From Sphingopyxis sp. BE259 (GTDB taxonomy: Bacteria; Pseudomonadota; Alphaproteobacteria; Sphingomonadales; Sphingomonadaceae): 64,000 nt of DNA. Shown one piece after another: positions 28,433 to 38,092 of this stretch. The notes below the pieces were generated by a model. The model saw only the letters and a list, made by a program, of their open reading frames with translations, was not told the DNA's origin and did not search any database. Numbering within the stretch: position 1 is the stretch's first letter; each line of letters opens with the position of its first letter. A program made the position numbers and the translations under genes. The DNA lies in contig NZ_JAVDWM010000001.1 in assembly GCF_031457495.1 (NCBI RefSeq), positions 1,476,001-1,540,000 of the forward strand, in the 5' to 3' direction.

Positions 28433-30934
28433 CTAAAGGCTCCGCAGCGCCTGCGCCGGTTTCGCCGACAACAACGGCCAGCTGCCCGCGATGCCGATCA
28501 GGAACGACAGCCCGGCGCCGCCGATCAGCGTCGCGCCGACGATCAGCGGATCGGGAGCAAAGGTGAAATCGAACAGGCTGACCACGACATAGCGCGCCGC
28601 GATCAAACCCAGCCCGAGCGCCAGCACCGCCAGCACCGCCGCCAGCACCGCATATTCCATCGCCTGCGCCCCCAGAATCTGGCGTCGCGTCGCGCCGAGC
28701 AGTTTCAGGATCACGCTGTCATACACCCGCCGCTCGCGGCTGGCGGCGATCGCGCCGATCAGCACGGCGATCCCGGCGAGGATCGCGATGCTCGCCGCCG
28801 CAGCGATCGCCTGACTCATCTGGGTCAGCAAAGTCGTCACCTGCGATACGACATCGCGCACCGCGATCAGCGATGCCGAGGGGAAGGTGCGCGGAATGCT
28901 GCGCGCCAGTTCGGTTTCCGCCTTGGCATCGACCGCGACCGTCGCAACCATATTATGCGGCGCCGCGTCGAAGGTGCCGGGCGAAAACACCATCACATAG
29001 TTCAACCCGAAATTGTCCCAATTGACGGTCCGGAACGACGCGACCTTCGCCTGCACCTCGACCCCCAGCACATTGACGCTCAGCGTATCGCCGATCTTGA
29101 GGCCCAGCGAGGTCGCGACCTCTTGCTCGACGCTGACCAGCGGCGGTCCCTTGTAATCGGTGGCCCACCATTGTCCGCCCACCAGCTCGCTGCCGTTGGG
29201 CGGCACCGCGCTATAGGTCAGCCCGCGGTCGCCGCGCAGCACCCACGCGCCCTCGGGCAATTCGGCAAGCTCGTCAACGCGCTGGCCGCGAAACTCGGTG
29301 ACACTGCCGCGCAGCGCCGGAATCATGTTGATCTGGGCGTCGGGTGCGGCCTTGGTCACCATCGAGCGAAACTGCGCCGCGCCGTCGCGCGGCACGTCGA
29401 GCACGAAAAAGCTCGGCGCGCGCTGTGGCACGGTGCGCGAAATCTCGTTGGTTATGCTGGTCTGGATCGCCGCGAGGGTGACGAACAGAGTCAGCCCCAA
29501 CCCAAGTGCGACCACGAGCGCGCCAGTCGCGGCGCCGGGGCGGTGCAGGTTGGCGAGTGCGAGGCGGAACAGCGGGCGGCGCGGGCGAGGCAGCCGGCTT
29601 GCAGTGCGGCGCACGAGCCAGCCCAGACCGACCAGGATCAGCAACAGACCGACCGCCGCACCGATAAAGCCCAGCGCAAACAACGGCTCGCGCGCGGTGC
29701 CGACCGCCAGAGCGACGATCGCCATCAGCGCGGCCGCAACCGCGATCAGCGCGGGCCGGTCGATCCGCGCGCCCTTGTCCACGGTGGCGCGATAGAGTCC
29801 CGCCGCCGGGATATGTTTGGTGGCCGCCAGCGGTGGCAGCGCGAAGGCGATCGCGATCAGCAGGCCATAAGCGGCGCTAACCGCAAGCGGCAGCGGATAG
29901 AGCGCGAAACCGGGCCGTACGGGCAGGACGTCTCCTGCGATAGCTCCGATGGCGACCGGCGCAAGCGCGCCGACGATCAATCCGGCGAAGATCGACACCG
30001 CGGCAACCGCCAATATTTGCAAGCCATAGATGCGCAGCACCGTCGCGCTATCGGCGCCCAGCACTTTCAGCGTCGCCAAGCCGGGACGTTTGCCCGCGAG
30101 GTAGCTCGCCACCCCATTGCCGACGCCAATTCCTGCGATCACTAGCGCGGCGAGACCGACGAGCGACAGAAATTGCCCCATACGTTCGATGAAGCGCCGC
30201 GTTCCCGGCGCGCCGTTGCTGCTGTCGGTGATGTCCCATCCGGCGTCAGGGAATTCTGCGGTGAGTGCTTTGCCCACGGCTTCGGGATTGGCGCTGGCGG
30301 GCAGGCGGACGCGATATTTGCTTTCGTAAAGGCTGCCCGGCTGAATCAGCTGCGTTGCGGGCAGGTCGGCGAGGCCGATGATCGCGACGGGGCCAAGAGT
30401 GAAACCTTCGCCCAACCGGTCGGGTTCTTCGGCGATGACGCCGTCAATAAGGAACGGTTTTTCGCCGAACTTCACCTGCTCGCCGATTTTCAGGTCAAGC
30501 CGCGAGGCGAGATCCTTGCCGATCCAGATGCTGCCCGCAGGTGGCGGGCCGCGGCGCACCCCGCTGTCGAGCCGCATCGTGCCATAGAGCGGATAGGCGC
30601 CATCGACCGCTTTCAGCTCGGACAGCAAGGCGTCGCCGTCCGGCGCATTGGCCATCGCGCGCATCCGTACGGTTGCCGACGGCGTGCCGGCGCGGCGGAA
30701 GCCTGCCATTTCGTCGGCCGTCGCTTCGCGCTGCGGGATGCCGAATTCGATGTCGCCGCCCAGGATCGTCTGGCCGCGCACCTCGAGTTCCGAGGTGATG
30801 CCGCTGGTCAGGCTGCCGATCGCCGCCAGCGTCGCAACGCCAAGGAACAGGCAGACCGCGAGCAGGCGTAATCCGCGAATCCGCGTCGCCAGATCGCGAC
30901 GGGCAATCCGCCAAAGAGCCGAAAACGGGAGCAT
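28433..30934 (-). CDS. ybbP: ABC transporter permease, YbbP/FtsX type
   Basis: 833 residues. An N-terminal membrane segment, a large periplasmic domain (about residues 40-240), then two FtsX-type transmembrane blocks separated by a second periplasmic domain, ten segments in all. This is the mechanotransmission layout of MacB/LolC relatives and matches YbbP. Together with the adjacent ATPase it probably moves lipids or lipoproteins from the membrane. The ATPase gene lies upstream, 42 bases away. Confidence 0.9.
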   Translation of the reverse strand: MLPFSALWRIARRDLATRIRGLRLLAVCLFLGVATLAAIGSLTSGITSELEVRGQTILGGDIEFGIPQREATADEMAGFRRAGTPSATVRMRAMANAPDGDALLSELKAVDGAYPLYGTMRLDSGVRRGPPPAGSIWIGKDLASRLDLKIGEQVKFGEKPFLIDGVIAEEPDRLGEGFTLGPVAIIGLADLPATQLIQPGSLYESKYRVRLPASANPEAVGKALTAEFPDAGWDITDSSNGAPGTRRFIERMGQFLSLVGLAALVIAGIGVGNGVASYLAGKRPGLATLKVLGADSATVLRIYGLQILAVAAVSIFAGLIVGALAPVAIGAIAGDVLPVRPGFALYPLPLAVSAAYGLLIAIAFALPPLAATKHIPAAGLYRATVDKGARIDRPALIAVAAALMAIVALAVGTAREPLFALGFIGAAVGLLLILVGLGWLVRRTASRLPRPRRPLFRLALANLHRPGAATGALVVALGLGLTLFVTLAAIQTSITNEISRTVPQRAPSFFVLDVPRDGAAQFRSMVTKAAPDAQINMIPALRGSVTEFRGQRVDELAELPEGAWVLRGDRGLTYSAVPPNGSELVGGQWWATDYKGPPLVSVEQEVATSLGLKIGDTLSVNVLGVEVQAKVASFRTVNWDNFGLNYVMVFSPGTFDAAPHNMVATVAVDAKAETELARSIPRTFPSASLIAVRDVVSQVTTLLTQMSQAIAAAASIAILAGIAVLIGAIAASRERRVYDSVILKLLGATRRQILGAQAMEYAVLAAVLAVLALGLGLIAARYVVVSLFDFTFAPDPLIVGATLIGGAGLSFLIGIAGSWPLLSAKPAQALRSL

Positions 30935-30954
30935 TAGATCAACACCCCCCTTGG

Positions 30955-30971
30955 CCCGTTCGTGTCGAGGG
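30955..30971. repeat. Half copy of the family A repeat
   Basis: CCCGTTCGTGTCGAGGG matches one arm of the family A palindrome, with no second arm nearby. It lies in the 42-base gap between the ABC ATPase and permease genes and is probably a degraded element. Confidence 0.6.
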
Positions 30972-30976
30972 CGTCA

Positions 30977-31645
30977 TCATGCCCGTTCCTCGATGCGCCC
31001 GTCGTGCATCACGACCACCCGGTCGCAATGCTCGGCCAATTCAGGATCGTGGGTGATGATCAGCAACGTCGCGCCCAATGCGGCACGGCGGGCGAAGATC
31101 AGGTCGATGATCGCATGGCCCGTCGCGGTGTCGAGATTGCCGGTCGGCTCGTCGGCAAAGATGATCGCGGGTTCGCTCGCCATCGCGCGCGCGATCGCGA
31201 CGCGCTGCTGCTCGCCGCCCGACAGCTGTGCCGGATAATGGGTCAGCCGATGGCCAAGGCCAACCGCTTCAAGTTCGGCCGCCGCGCGCCCGAACGGATC
31301 GGAGATCCCCGCCAGCTCGAGCGGAACCGCGACATTTTCCAGCGCGGTCATCGTCGGCAGCAGGTGAAATGCTTGCAGCACGATGCCGATGCGCCCGCGC
31401 CGCGCGCGCGCCAGTTCGTCCTCGTCCATCGTGGTGAAATCCAGCCCGGCGACGCGGATCGTCCCGCCATTGGCGCGCTCGAGTCCGGCGAGTACCGCCA
31501 TCAGCGAGCTTTTGCCCGACCCCGACGGCCCGAGCAGCGCGACCGAAGCGCCCGCGGGAACCTCCAGGTCGACACCGCGCAAAATTTCGACAGGGGACTT
31601 GTCGCTCCCCAGGGTCAGCGTCACATTATGGGCGGCGATCGCCAT
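30977..31645 (-). CDS. ybbA: ABC transporter ATPase, YbbA/LolD type
   Basis: 222 residues. Walker A GPSGSGKSS, signature LSGGEQQR, Walker B IIFADEPTGNLD and switch His in ITHDPEL are intact; the sequence follows the MacB/LolD/YbbA subfamily. It powers the YbbP permease. I use the ATG at 31645; in-frame codons further up are possible but would overlap the divergent esterase gene. Confidence 0.92.
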   Translation of the reverse strand: MAIAAHNVTLTLGSDKSPVEILRGVDLEVPAGASVALLGPSGSGKSSLMAVLAGLERANGGTIRVAGLDFTTMDEDELARARRGRIGIVLQAFHLLPTMTALENVAVPLELAGISDPFGRAAAELEAVGLGHRLTHYPAQLSGGEQQRVAIARAMASEPAIIFADEPTGNLDTATGHAIIDLIFARRAALGATLLIITHDPELAEHCDRVVVMHDGRIEERA

Positions 31646-31689
31646 TTCGGGCGAAGGTCGATCTGCGGTCAAGAAAGGACCCTTTGGAA

Positions 31690-32403
31690 ATGAGAACGAC
31701 CGGATGGCGCTCTTACGCACTATATGGTTGCGCCATCGCGCTTTGCCAACCGCTCGCCGCGTGCGGATCGGCGGAAACCCCGGCGGCTTCGACCAACGAC
31801 AAGGTCGCAGCAAAAGCGGCCCCCGTTATCCCCGCCGACGCGGCGCTCGTCATCGCGTTCGGCGACAGCCTGTACGCCGGCTATCAGCTGGGGCCTAAAG
31901 AGGGTTTGGCGCCGCAGTTGCAGGCGGCGCTGGCCGCCCATGGCGTCGTGGCGCGGGTGCAGAACGCCGGGGTGTCGGGCGACACGACCGCGGCGGGGCG
32001 CCAGCGGCTGACCTATGTCCTCGACAATGCAAAGGTGAAGCCCGCGCTGGTGATCCTCGGGCTCGGCGGCAATGACATGCTGCGCGGCATCGGCCCCGAC
32101 CAGACGCGCGTCAACCTCGACGCGATGCTGGCTGAGCTGAAAAAGCGCCAGATTCCGGTGCTGCTTACCGGCATGATGGCGGCGCCCAATCTCGGCAGCG
32201 ATTATGCGAAGAAATTCAATCCGATCTATCCCGAGCTGGCGGGAAAATATGATGTCAGCTTCTATCCGTTCATTCTCGACAATGTCGTGACCGACAAGGC
32301 GCTGATGCTCGGCGACAACATGCATCCCAATGCGAAAGGGGTGGCGGTGGTCGCCGAGGCATTGGCGCCGCTGGTCGAACAGGCGCTGCCAAGCGCGGGG
32401 TAG
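31690..32403 (+). CDS. tesA: SGNH arylesterase/lysophospholipase lipoprotein, TesA-like
   Basis: 237 residues. The signal peptide ends with the lipobox LAAC. SGNH blocks are complete: FGDSLYAGYQL (Ser), GLGGNDML (Gly/Asn) and DNMHPNAKG (Asp/His). It should be a periplasmic multifunctional esterase. The divergent pairing with ybbA-ybbP is the classical tesA-ybbAP cluster. The ATG at 31690 has AAAGGAC nine bases upstream. Confidence 0.92.
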   Translation: MRTTGWRSYALYGCAIALCQPLAACGSAETPAASTNDKVAAKAAPVIPADAALVIAFGDSLYAGYQLGPKEGLAPQLQAALAAHGVVARVQNAGVSGDTTAAGRQRLTYVLDNAKVKPALVILGLGGNDMLRGIGPDQTRVNLDAMLAELKKRQIPVLLTGMMAAPNLGSDYAKKFNPIYPELAGKYDVSFYPFILDNVVTDKALMLGDNMHPNAKGVAVVAEALAPLVEQALPSAG

Positions 32404-32413
32404 TCCTTTTCTT

Positions 32414-32490
32414 CGTCATTGCGAGCGCAGCGAAGCAATCCAGAGTGTGCGTAAACCGATCTGGATTGCTTCGCTGCGCTCGCAATGACG
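32414..32490. repeat. Family B palindromic repeat
   Basis: CGTCATTGCGAGCGCAGCG with its exact inverse at the right end, and inner GCAATCCAGA/CTGGATTGC arms. It lies just after the tesA stop and before the convergent ynfA gene. Confidence 0.93.
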
Positions 32491-32507
32491 ATTGACTTCG
32501 GCGCGCT

Positions 32508-32831
32508 CTAACTCCCCCGCGGCCCGAACAGGATGATCGCGGCGCCGCCCAGGCACACCGCGGCGCCGATCAAATCCCATCGGTCGGGCCTGGCGCCCTC
32601 GACCGCCCACAGCCACAACAGCGCCGCGACGATATACACACCGCCGTAAGCGGCATAGCTGCGCCCGGCATGTTCGGCATCGACCAATGTCAGCAGGTAA
32701 GCGAACAGCGCCAGCGACGCGATGCCGGGGACGAGCCACCAAACCGACTTGTCCAACCGCAGCCACGCCCAAAAGGCAAAACAACCTGCGATCTCGGCGA
32801 GTGCGGCGGCGATGTAGAAGAATGCGGTCAT
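32508..32831 (-). CDS. YnfA/UPF0060 family small membrane protein
   Basis: 107 residues, four membrane segments, with the conserved start [17 protein letters not shown] and the central [14 protein letters not shown] segment ([17 protein letters not shown]). It resembles small drug/metabolite transporter folds but has no firm role. Length and spacing of segments match the family. Confidence 0.92.
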   Translation of the reverse strand: MTAFFYIAAALAEIAGCFAFWAWLRLDKSVWWLVPGIASLALFAYLLTLVDAEHAGRSYAAYGGVYIVAALLWLWAVEGARPDRWDLIGAAVCLGGAAIILFGPRGS

Positions 32832-32929
32832 GGATCGACCGTGGAGAGTTGCCTGGCGAAAGGGAAGGGGGTTGTAGCGGAGGGAGGGGGCGGCTGTCGG
32901 CTTTGGGGTGGGAAGCCGTCATTTCCTGA

Positions 32930-33059
32930 TCCTCCCCGGAACGGGGAGGTGGCAGCCCGCAGGGCTGACGGAGGGGTCGAAACCTCGCGCCATGACGCAC
33001 CGTCGCGGCCCCTCCACCCCCGCTTCGCGGCGGTCCCCCTCCCCGTTCCGGGGAGGAAC
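32930..33059. repeat. Family C palindromic repeat, 130 bp
   Basis: TCCTCCCCGGAACGGGGAGG at the left and CCCTCCCCGTTCCGGGGAGGA at the right are inverted copies, each also a small palindrome. Inner GACGGAGGGG and CCCCTCCAC-type arms extend the fold. One copy in this window, between ynfA and the outer-membrane gene. Confidence 0.85.
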
Positions 33060-33103
33060 TTTATGGCAACTTCTGGTCAAACCCGCCATCGCGCTCGCCC
33101 AAC

Positions 33104-33130
33104 AAAAAAAGGGCGACCCGCAGGCCGCCC
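33104..33130 (-). terminator. Rho-independent terminator of the barrel gene
   Basis: On the minus strand GGGCGGCC, loop TGCG, GGTCGCCC (8-bp stem with one G-U) is followed by seven T. It lies 30 bases past the stop at 33160. Confidence 0.88.
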
Positions 33131-33159
33131 CTTCCCTTTTCTTCGCGGGTTCCGAAAAA

Positions 33160-33618
33160 TCAGAACGCGAAGCCGACGCCTGCGACGAAGGTGTCGAAGT
33201 CGCCGAAGTTCTCGATGAACTGGTGACGATATTCGGCCTTGGCGTACAGGTTCTGGCCCAGCTTGTGCTGGTAACCGGCACCGACATAGGGATCGTCGAT
33301 GTCGCTGAAGGTGTAGCCACCGGTGACATAGGCCTTGCCGTTCGCGCCAACCTTGGCGCCGACGCGGCCGCCGGCCGAGAACTGGACATCCGCACCGTCG
33401 ACCAGCACCTTGTCGCCGGCGACTTCGGCGCCGATGAACGCGGTCGAACCGAGGTCGAAGTCATAACCCGCGGCAAGGCCAGCGGTCGCTTCGTCGATGC
33501 CGTTGCCGGTGATCAGGCCGCCGCGCACTTCGACGCGGCCTTCGCCGCCTTCGGCTGCCATGGCGGGGGTTGCAACGATGGCCGTCAGGAGAGCGGCTGC
33601 AACTGCGAATTTTTTCAT
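33160..33618 (-). CDS. Outer-membrane beta-barrel protein
   Basis: 152 residues. The Sec signal peptide is cleaved after AMA (MKKFAVAAALLTAIVATPAMA). The mature part alternates polar and hydrophobic residues in eight likely strands and ends in Phe (GVGFAF), the outer-membrane assembly signal. It resembles small OmpX/Opa-like porins of sphingomonads; role unknown. Strong ribosome-binding site AGAAGGAA. Its own promoter must lie in the 33619-33845 gap, which is AT-rich but shows no convincing boxes. Confidence 0.87.
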   Translation of the reverse strand: MKKFAVAAALLTAIVATPAMAAEGGEGRVEVRGGLITGNGIDEATAGLAAGYDFDLGSTAFIGAEVAGDKVLVDGADVQFSAGGRVGAKVGANGKAYVTGGYTFSDIDDPYVGAGYQHKLGQNLYAKAEYRHQFIENFGDFDTFVAGVGFAF

Positions 33619-33845
33619 TTATCGTTCCTTCTACATGTATGCGGCCACGCCCTTTGGGTCGTGGTCCATCGCGTAGATGGCCTTTGCAGCTGTCGCTTCA
33701 ATGAACGGATTGTTCAGAATGTGACAATTTTCTTACCTGTGTTATTTTTACCACACGGTATAGAATAGGTATGCGCTCTTTCGGCCATGAAAACCACGGA
33801 TTTTGGCAGTTTGTCTTAGAGGGGAGAAAGGCGCCGAGGGCAACT

Positions 33846-35093
33846 TCAGCCGAGCGCGGCCTGTTTTTCCTCTGCGATGCGGTCGAGTTCGGCCCGCGTC
33901 GGCTTGGTCGCGGCGCTTTTCAGCTGACCGCACGCCGCCATGATGTCGCGCCCGCGCGGGGTGCGCACCGGCGCCGAGATTCCGGCCTTGAAAATCAGGT
34001 TGCTGAACGCGCGCACCCGCTCGGGCGACGAACATTCATACATGGCGCCGGGCCAGGGGTTGAACGGGATCAGATTGACCTTGGCATGCAGCCCATATTC
34101 GCGGATCAGCCGGACAAGCTCGCGCGCATCGTCGTCGCTGTCATTCTTGTCCTTCAGCATCACATATTCGAAGGTGATGCGCCGCGAATTGCCCGCGCCC
34201 GGATAGTCGGCGCAGGCCTTCAGCAATTCGTCGATGCCATATTTGCGGTTGAGCGGCACGATCTCGTCGCGAATTTCTTTGCTCACCGCGTGCAGCGACA
34301 CCGCCAGATTGACGCCGATCTCTTCACCGGCGCGCGCCATCATCGGCACCACCCCGCTGGTCGACAGGGTGATCCGGCGCCGCGACAATGCCAGGCCGTC
34401 GCCGTCCATGACGATCTTCAGCGCGCCCTTGACCTCATCGAAATTATACAGCGGTTCGCCCATGCCCATCATCACGATGTTGGTCAGGATGCGCCCGTCG
34501 GCAGTATAGTGACCGCCGTCTTCTTCGTCGTCGCCGTCCTCGGGATCGGGGCCGAAACCGGCCATGGTGCCCTTCGGCCATTCGCCGAGCTCGTCGCGCG
34601 CCAACATGACCTGCCCGACGATCTCGCCCGCCGCCAAGTTGCGCACGAGCCGCATCGTGCCGGTGTGACAGAAGCGGCAATTGAGCGTGCAACCGACCTG
34701 GCTCGACACGCACAGCGTTCCCCGATCGGCGTCGGGGATAAACACCATTTCATATTCCTGGCCGTCGGCGGCGGCGAGCAGCCATTTGCGGGTGCCGTCG
34801 CTCGACACCTGCGCTTCGCGCACCGTCGGGCGGCCGATGATGAAACGGTCGGTCAGCCACGGGCGCATGGCCTTTGCGATGTCGGTCATTGCCTCGAAAT
34901 CGGTGACGCCGCGGTGGTACATCCAGTGCCAGATCTGCTTGGCGCGCAGCTTGGCGCCCTTGGCATCGAGCCCCGCCTCGACCAGCACGCCGCCGATCGC
35001 GTCGCGGGTCAGCCCGACCAGGTCGATGCGGTTGCCGCCGCGCAACGGGACGGTGCCCGTCGTGACGGGGTCGATATGGCCGGGAATCTGCAT
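33846..35093 (-). CDS. rlmN: 23S rRNA/tRNA m2A methyltransferase RlmN
   Basis: 415-residue radical-SAM enzyme. The cluster motif is CTLNCRFC (CxxxCxxC) and the resolving methylated Cys is in [11 protein letters not shown]. It methylates A2503 of 23S rRNA and A37 of some tRNAs. It carries an acidic insertion [12 protein letters not shown] after the DELGEWPKG segment, as seen in relatives. The ATG at 35093 gives MQIPGHIDP; in-frame sequence further upstream is not conserved-looking. Confidence 0.95.
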   Translation of the reverse strand: MQIPGHIDPVTTGTVPLRGGNRIDLVGLTRDAIGGVLVEAGLDAKGAKLRAKQIWHWMYHRGVTDFEAMTDIAKAMRPWLTDRFIIGRPTVREAQVSSDGTRKWLLAAADGQEYEMVFIPDADRGTLCVSSQVGCTLNCRFCHTGTMRLVRNLAAGEIVGQVMLARDELGEWPKGTMAGFGPDPEDGDDEEDGGHYTADGRILTNIVMMGMGEPLYNFDEVKGALKIVMDGDGLALSRRRITLSTSGVVPMMARAGEEIGVNLAVSLHAVSKEIRDEIVPLNRKYGIDELLKACADYPGAGNSRRITFEYVMLKDKNDSDDDARELVRLIREYGLHAKVNLIPFNPWPGAMYECSSPERVRAFSNLIFKAGISAPVRTPRGRDIMAACGQLKSAATKPTRAELDRIAEEKQAALG

Positions 35094-35346
35094 GATGGGC
35101 GCGCATATAGGGCGGAAGGGGGCAATGTGCAATTGCGGCCGCGTGTTGGCGGTTTGTCTGGCCGTGGCAGGCGCGGACCGGCCGGCAATGGACCAGTACA
35201 TCCGCGTTTTGGGCCCGATCGTGCCGCGAAAAAAGGGTCGATACCACTTCGCCGGGATGGGTGCACGACGGCACTATGACCCCCATCACTCTGCGGACAA
35301 GGTTCCCAGCGTAAGGATGATGCACGTCCCGACCGGAGGCTTCTTT

Positions 35347-36069
35347 ATGCGTTTTCCTATCCTGACCGCCGCGCTGGCCCTTGCCGCGCCATGCGGACCC
35401 GCCATGGCGGCGCCGTCCGAGGCTGCCAGTGGCTGCGTCGCGGGCGAAAGACCGATCAAGCACCATCCGAACTGGTCGAGCCAAAGCGATGCGATCTGCG
35501 ATTACGGCTTTATCGATGTCAATCGCCGGCTGGCGGGATTGATCGAGGCGCCGGGCGGCGAGGTGAGCGTCGAATGGCTGAAGCGCGTGCTTGGTATACC
35601 GGAATTTGTCGCGCGCGAAGGGTTTGAGCCAAACGGCGTCTACGTCATCAAGGCGGCGCATCAGGTCGCGCTGGCCGGTCAGGATGATTGGGAGATGATC
35701 ATCGCAACCTATCATCACCGGCGCGAGGGTGTGTGGGGTCGCAAGGATGATTTCAGGGTCGATTTTCTCGGCTCCGGCTTAAACCCGGCGACCGAGGCGG
35801 CTTATAAAGGTCGCTGCATCAGCGAGGCCGAAGTGCTGGACCGTGCTCTTACCGCAGGATGGTGGTATGTGCCCGGCACGATCGAAAGCGGCACAGCCGG
35901 CCCGCTTTTCATGCCGGGCGCGCTGGTGAAGGACGACGGGCGCCGACTGGTGCTGGTCCATCTGTCGAGCACCACCGAATTGCCGCCGCGCGCGACGCTG
36001 GAGGCGACCTGCGCGTGGATCGTAGAGTTCCACGACCTGCACGAAACGCGGGCAGGCATTACGTCCTGA
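35347..36069 (+). CDS. Secreted protein of unknown function
   Basis: 240 residues. Signal peptide to about residue 22 (ALALAAPCGPAMAAP). The mature protein has four Cys (GCVAGE, ICDYGF, KGRCISE, EATCAWI), suggesting two disulfides in the periplasm. No family recognised. The ATG at 35347 sits seven bases after GGAGG. The 253 bases before it, down to rlmN, contain no other gene that I can support. Confidence 0.72.
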   Translation: MRFPILTAALALAAPCGPAMAAPSEAASGCVAGERPIKHHPNWSSQSDAICDYGFIDVNRRLAGLIEAPGGEVSVEWLKRVLGIPEFVAREGFEPNGVYVIKAAHQVALAGQDDWEMIIATYHHRREGVWGRKDDFRVDFLGSGLNPATEAAYKGRCISEAEVLDRALTAGWWYVPGTIESGTAGPLFMPGALVKDDGRRLVLVHLSSTTELPPRATLEATCAWIVEFHDLHETRAGITS

Positions 36070-36162
36070 CGTCGCGCGCCGACGTGAACCAGTACATGAT
36101 TGCGGGTGCCGCCCCCTGCCACGCTCCCTAGAATATTCAGTTGCCGTTGAAGAGGTTATGCC

Positions 36163-36666
36163 ATGTATCGCCCCATTTACTTCGCCGCCATGTTGTCCGC
36201 CGTCGCGCTGCCCCAGGCCGCGTCTGCGGCGCCGGGGCAGAAGATTTGCACCCGTCACTCGACGATCGTGCTGGAACCGGGCGAAAAGGCCGAGGTCAAC
36301 GGCGCCGGGTCGAGCGGGGTCGAGTTGCTGATCTCGGGTCCGGCCGGGCAGTGGATATTTGCCGATTTCAACGGGCTGTCGGCGCCCGGTGCGGATGATG
36401 TCCAGGTTGCGTCGACGAAAACGCAGACGGTCGTCCGCCGCGGACAATTGCCGCAAATCTATGCGATCTATTCAAAGGCATCGCGCCTGATCGAGGGCAA
36501 GCAGATGACCGCCTTCATCAGCGGGCTATATCTCGACCGGCGCCCGCTCGCCAATCCCCGCATCAAGGGCTCTGACGCCGACAAGGCTGTATGGAGCCGC
36601 GTGCTGCTGGGTCAGACGGCCGGCTGCGATCTGCGCTGGGTGCCGGGGCAGGGACTGGTGAAATAG
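36163..36666 (+). CDS. Secreted protein of unknown function
   Basis: 167 residues with a signal peptide (AVALPQAASAAP) and two Cys in the mature part (ICTRHS near the start, GCDLRW near the end), perhaps one disulfide. Ribosome-binding site GAGG upstream. It lies 93 bases after the preceding secreted protein in the same direction. I do not recognise a family. Confidence 0.7.
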   Translation: MYRPIYFAAMLSAVALPQAASAAPGQKICTRHSTIVLEPGEKAEVNGAGSSGVELLISGPAGQWIFADFNGLSAPGADDVQVASTKTQTVVRRGQLPQIYAIYSKASRLIEGKQMTAFISGLYLDRRPLANPRIKGSDADKAVWSRVLLGQTAGCDLRWVPGQGLVK

Positions 36667-36723
36667 GAATGCGTCAGAACGCTCGCTGCCTTCCGTCAGC
36701 CGACATTGCCCCGGCTCCGCGCA

Positions 36724-37053
36724 TCATTTGCGGATCGAGCTGACGCGGATCGCCTGATTGCGCGCCGCGTCGGCGATCGCCACGTCGGCCTGCGCCGATG
36801 CGGCCAGCCGCGTGTCGGTGCGGCATTGCCGGACGTCGTTCTTGCCTTTCAGATCGAAGTCCGACGCGGTGCCGCACACTTCGATAACCGCGCGCCAGAT
36901 GCGGCGATCGAGGCTCTTGGCACCGGCCTCGGTCCGCAGGTCGAGGTCGCGGTGCTGGACCACGATGCTCCGGTTCGCGGGCGCCGACTGGGCGAGGGCG
37001 GGCTGGCTCACCGAGGCGGCGGCCAACGCGGCGAGGATCAGAAGCTTTTTCAT
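36724..37053 (-). CDS. UrcA family secreted protein
   Basis: 109 residues. Signal peptide to SQPALAQ, then VQHRDLDLRTEAGAKSLDRRIWRAVIEVCG and a second Cys in VRQCRTD, the UrcA pattern. UrcA proteins are small periplasmic proteins of sphingomonads and relatives with no known role. It is divergent from a LysR gene. Confidence 0.88.
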   Translation of the reverse strand: MKKLLILAALAAASVSQPALAQSAPANRSIVVQHRDLDLRTEAGAKSLDRRIWRAVIEVCGTASDFDLKGKNDVRQCRTDTRLAASAQADVAIADAARNQAIRVSSIRK

Positions 37054-37151
37054 CTCATGTCTCCATCGACCGGCCAAAGAGGAGGGGAGGAAGCCGGTAA
37101 TCAGCAGATAAGCGATCGATCGCCGCCGCAGGAGCAACGATGTTGCGCGAC

Positions 37152-37173
37152 CATTCTGCAAAATTGCAGAATG
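37152..37173. promoter_or_regulatory. LysR-type operator between urcA-like and lysR genes
   Basis: CATTCTGCAA and TTGCAGAATG are perfect 10-bp inverted arms around AA. Position, 31 bases before the LysR start and about 100 before the divergent UrcA gene, is typical of an autoregulatory LysR site. Confidence 0.72.
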
Positions 37174-37204
37174 CCGCGAAGCCGCTTATGACGCACAAGA
37201 CGCC

Positions 37205-38089
37205 ATGTATGATTGGAACGACCTCAAAGCCTTTCTGGCGGTGGCCGAAACCGGCAGCACCCTGTCGGCCGCACAGTCGCTGCGCGTCAGCCAGACGACC
37301 GTTGCGCGCCGGATCGCGGCGCTGGAGGCGGCGACCGGGCTCAATCTGTTCGAACGGCGGCAGGCGGGCTACGCGCTGACCCCGGTGGGACAGGCGATGT
37401 TGGCGAGCGCCGCGGCGGTGCGCGAAGCCGCCGATCGTTTTGGCGCCGCGGCGGGCGCGTCGTCGCGCGATGTTGGCGGCACCGTCAGCCTGACGGTGAT
37501 GGAAATCTTTGCGGTCACCGTTCTGCCGCCAATCCTGCGCGACTTGCGCGCCGCGCATCCCGGCATCCACATTCACCTGGATACCGCCGACGAACACCGG
37601 GATCTCGCTGCGGGCGCCGCCGACATCGCCATTCGCAGCAGCAAGCAGCCGACCGGCGCCGGGCTGGTCGGACGGCGGATCGCCGACAATCCATGGACGG
37701 TGTATTGCAGCCGCGACTATGCCGACCGTCACGGCATTCCGCACAGCCGCGAACAGCTGGCGGCGCATCCGTTCATCGGCGGCGGCGGCGGGGTGTGGAA
37801 ACCCTATCTGGCCTGGCTCCAGCAATATGGGCTCGAGGAGTCGGTGGTCATGCAATATGACAGCGCCTCCGGCCTGCTCGCCGGGGTGCGTTCGGGTATG
37901 GGGCTGACCATATTGCCCGGCTTCATCGCCAACCGCGAACCCGATCTGATCCGCTGTATTCCGCCCAAGAAGGAGGACACGACCGGCCTGTGGCTGTTGA
38001 CCCACGAGCGGCTGCGCCACGTGCCGCGAGTGCGGCTGGTGCTCGATTTTCTAGCGCAGGAATTGGCGAAGCTAGCGCGGGAAGGCTGA
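37205..38089 (+). CDS. LysR-family transcriptional regulator
   Basis: 294 residues. N-terminal winged helix (DLKAFLAVAETGSTLSAAQSLRVSQTTVARRIAALEAATG) and a C-terminal LysR substrate-binding domain. It most resembles regulators with a single-gene divergent target, and the palindrome at 37152-37173 supports autoregulation. Effector unknown. No obvious ribosome-binding site precedes the ATG. Confidence 0.92.
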   Translation: MYDWNDLKAFLAVAETGSTLSAAQSLRVSQTTVARRIAALEAATGLNLFERRQAGYALTPVGQAMLASAAAVREAADRFGAAAGASSRDVGGTVSLTVMEIFAVTVLPPILRDLRAAHPGIHIHLDTADEHRDLAAGAADIAIRSSKQPTGAGLVGRRIADNPWTVYCSRDYADRHGIPHSREQLAAHPFIGGGGGVWKPYLAWLQQYGLEESVVMQYDSASGLLAGVRSGMGLTILPGFIANREPDLIRCIPPKKEDTTGLWLLTHERLRHVPRVRLVLDFLAQELAKLAREG

Positions 38090-38092
38090 CCT

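Noticed and set aside
33771..35279. Long plus-strand frame of 502 codons
   Set aside because: It is antisense to rlmN, a clear housekeeping gene, and its product is the His/Arg/Asp-rich type that antisense frames give in high-GC DNA.
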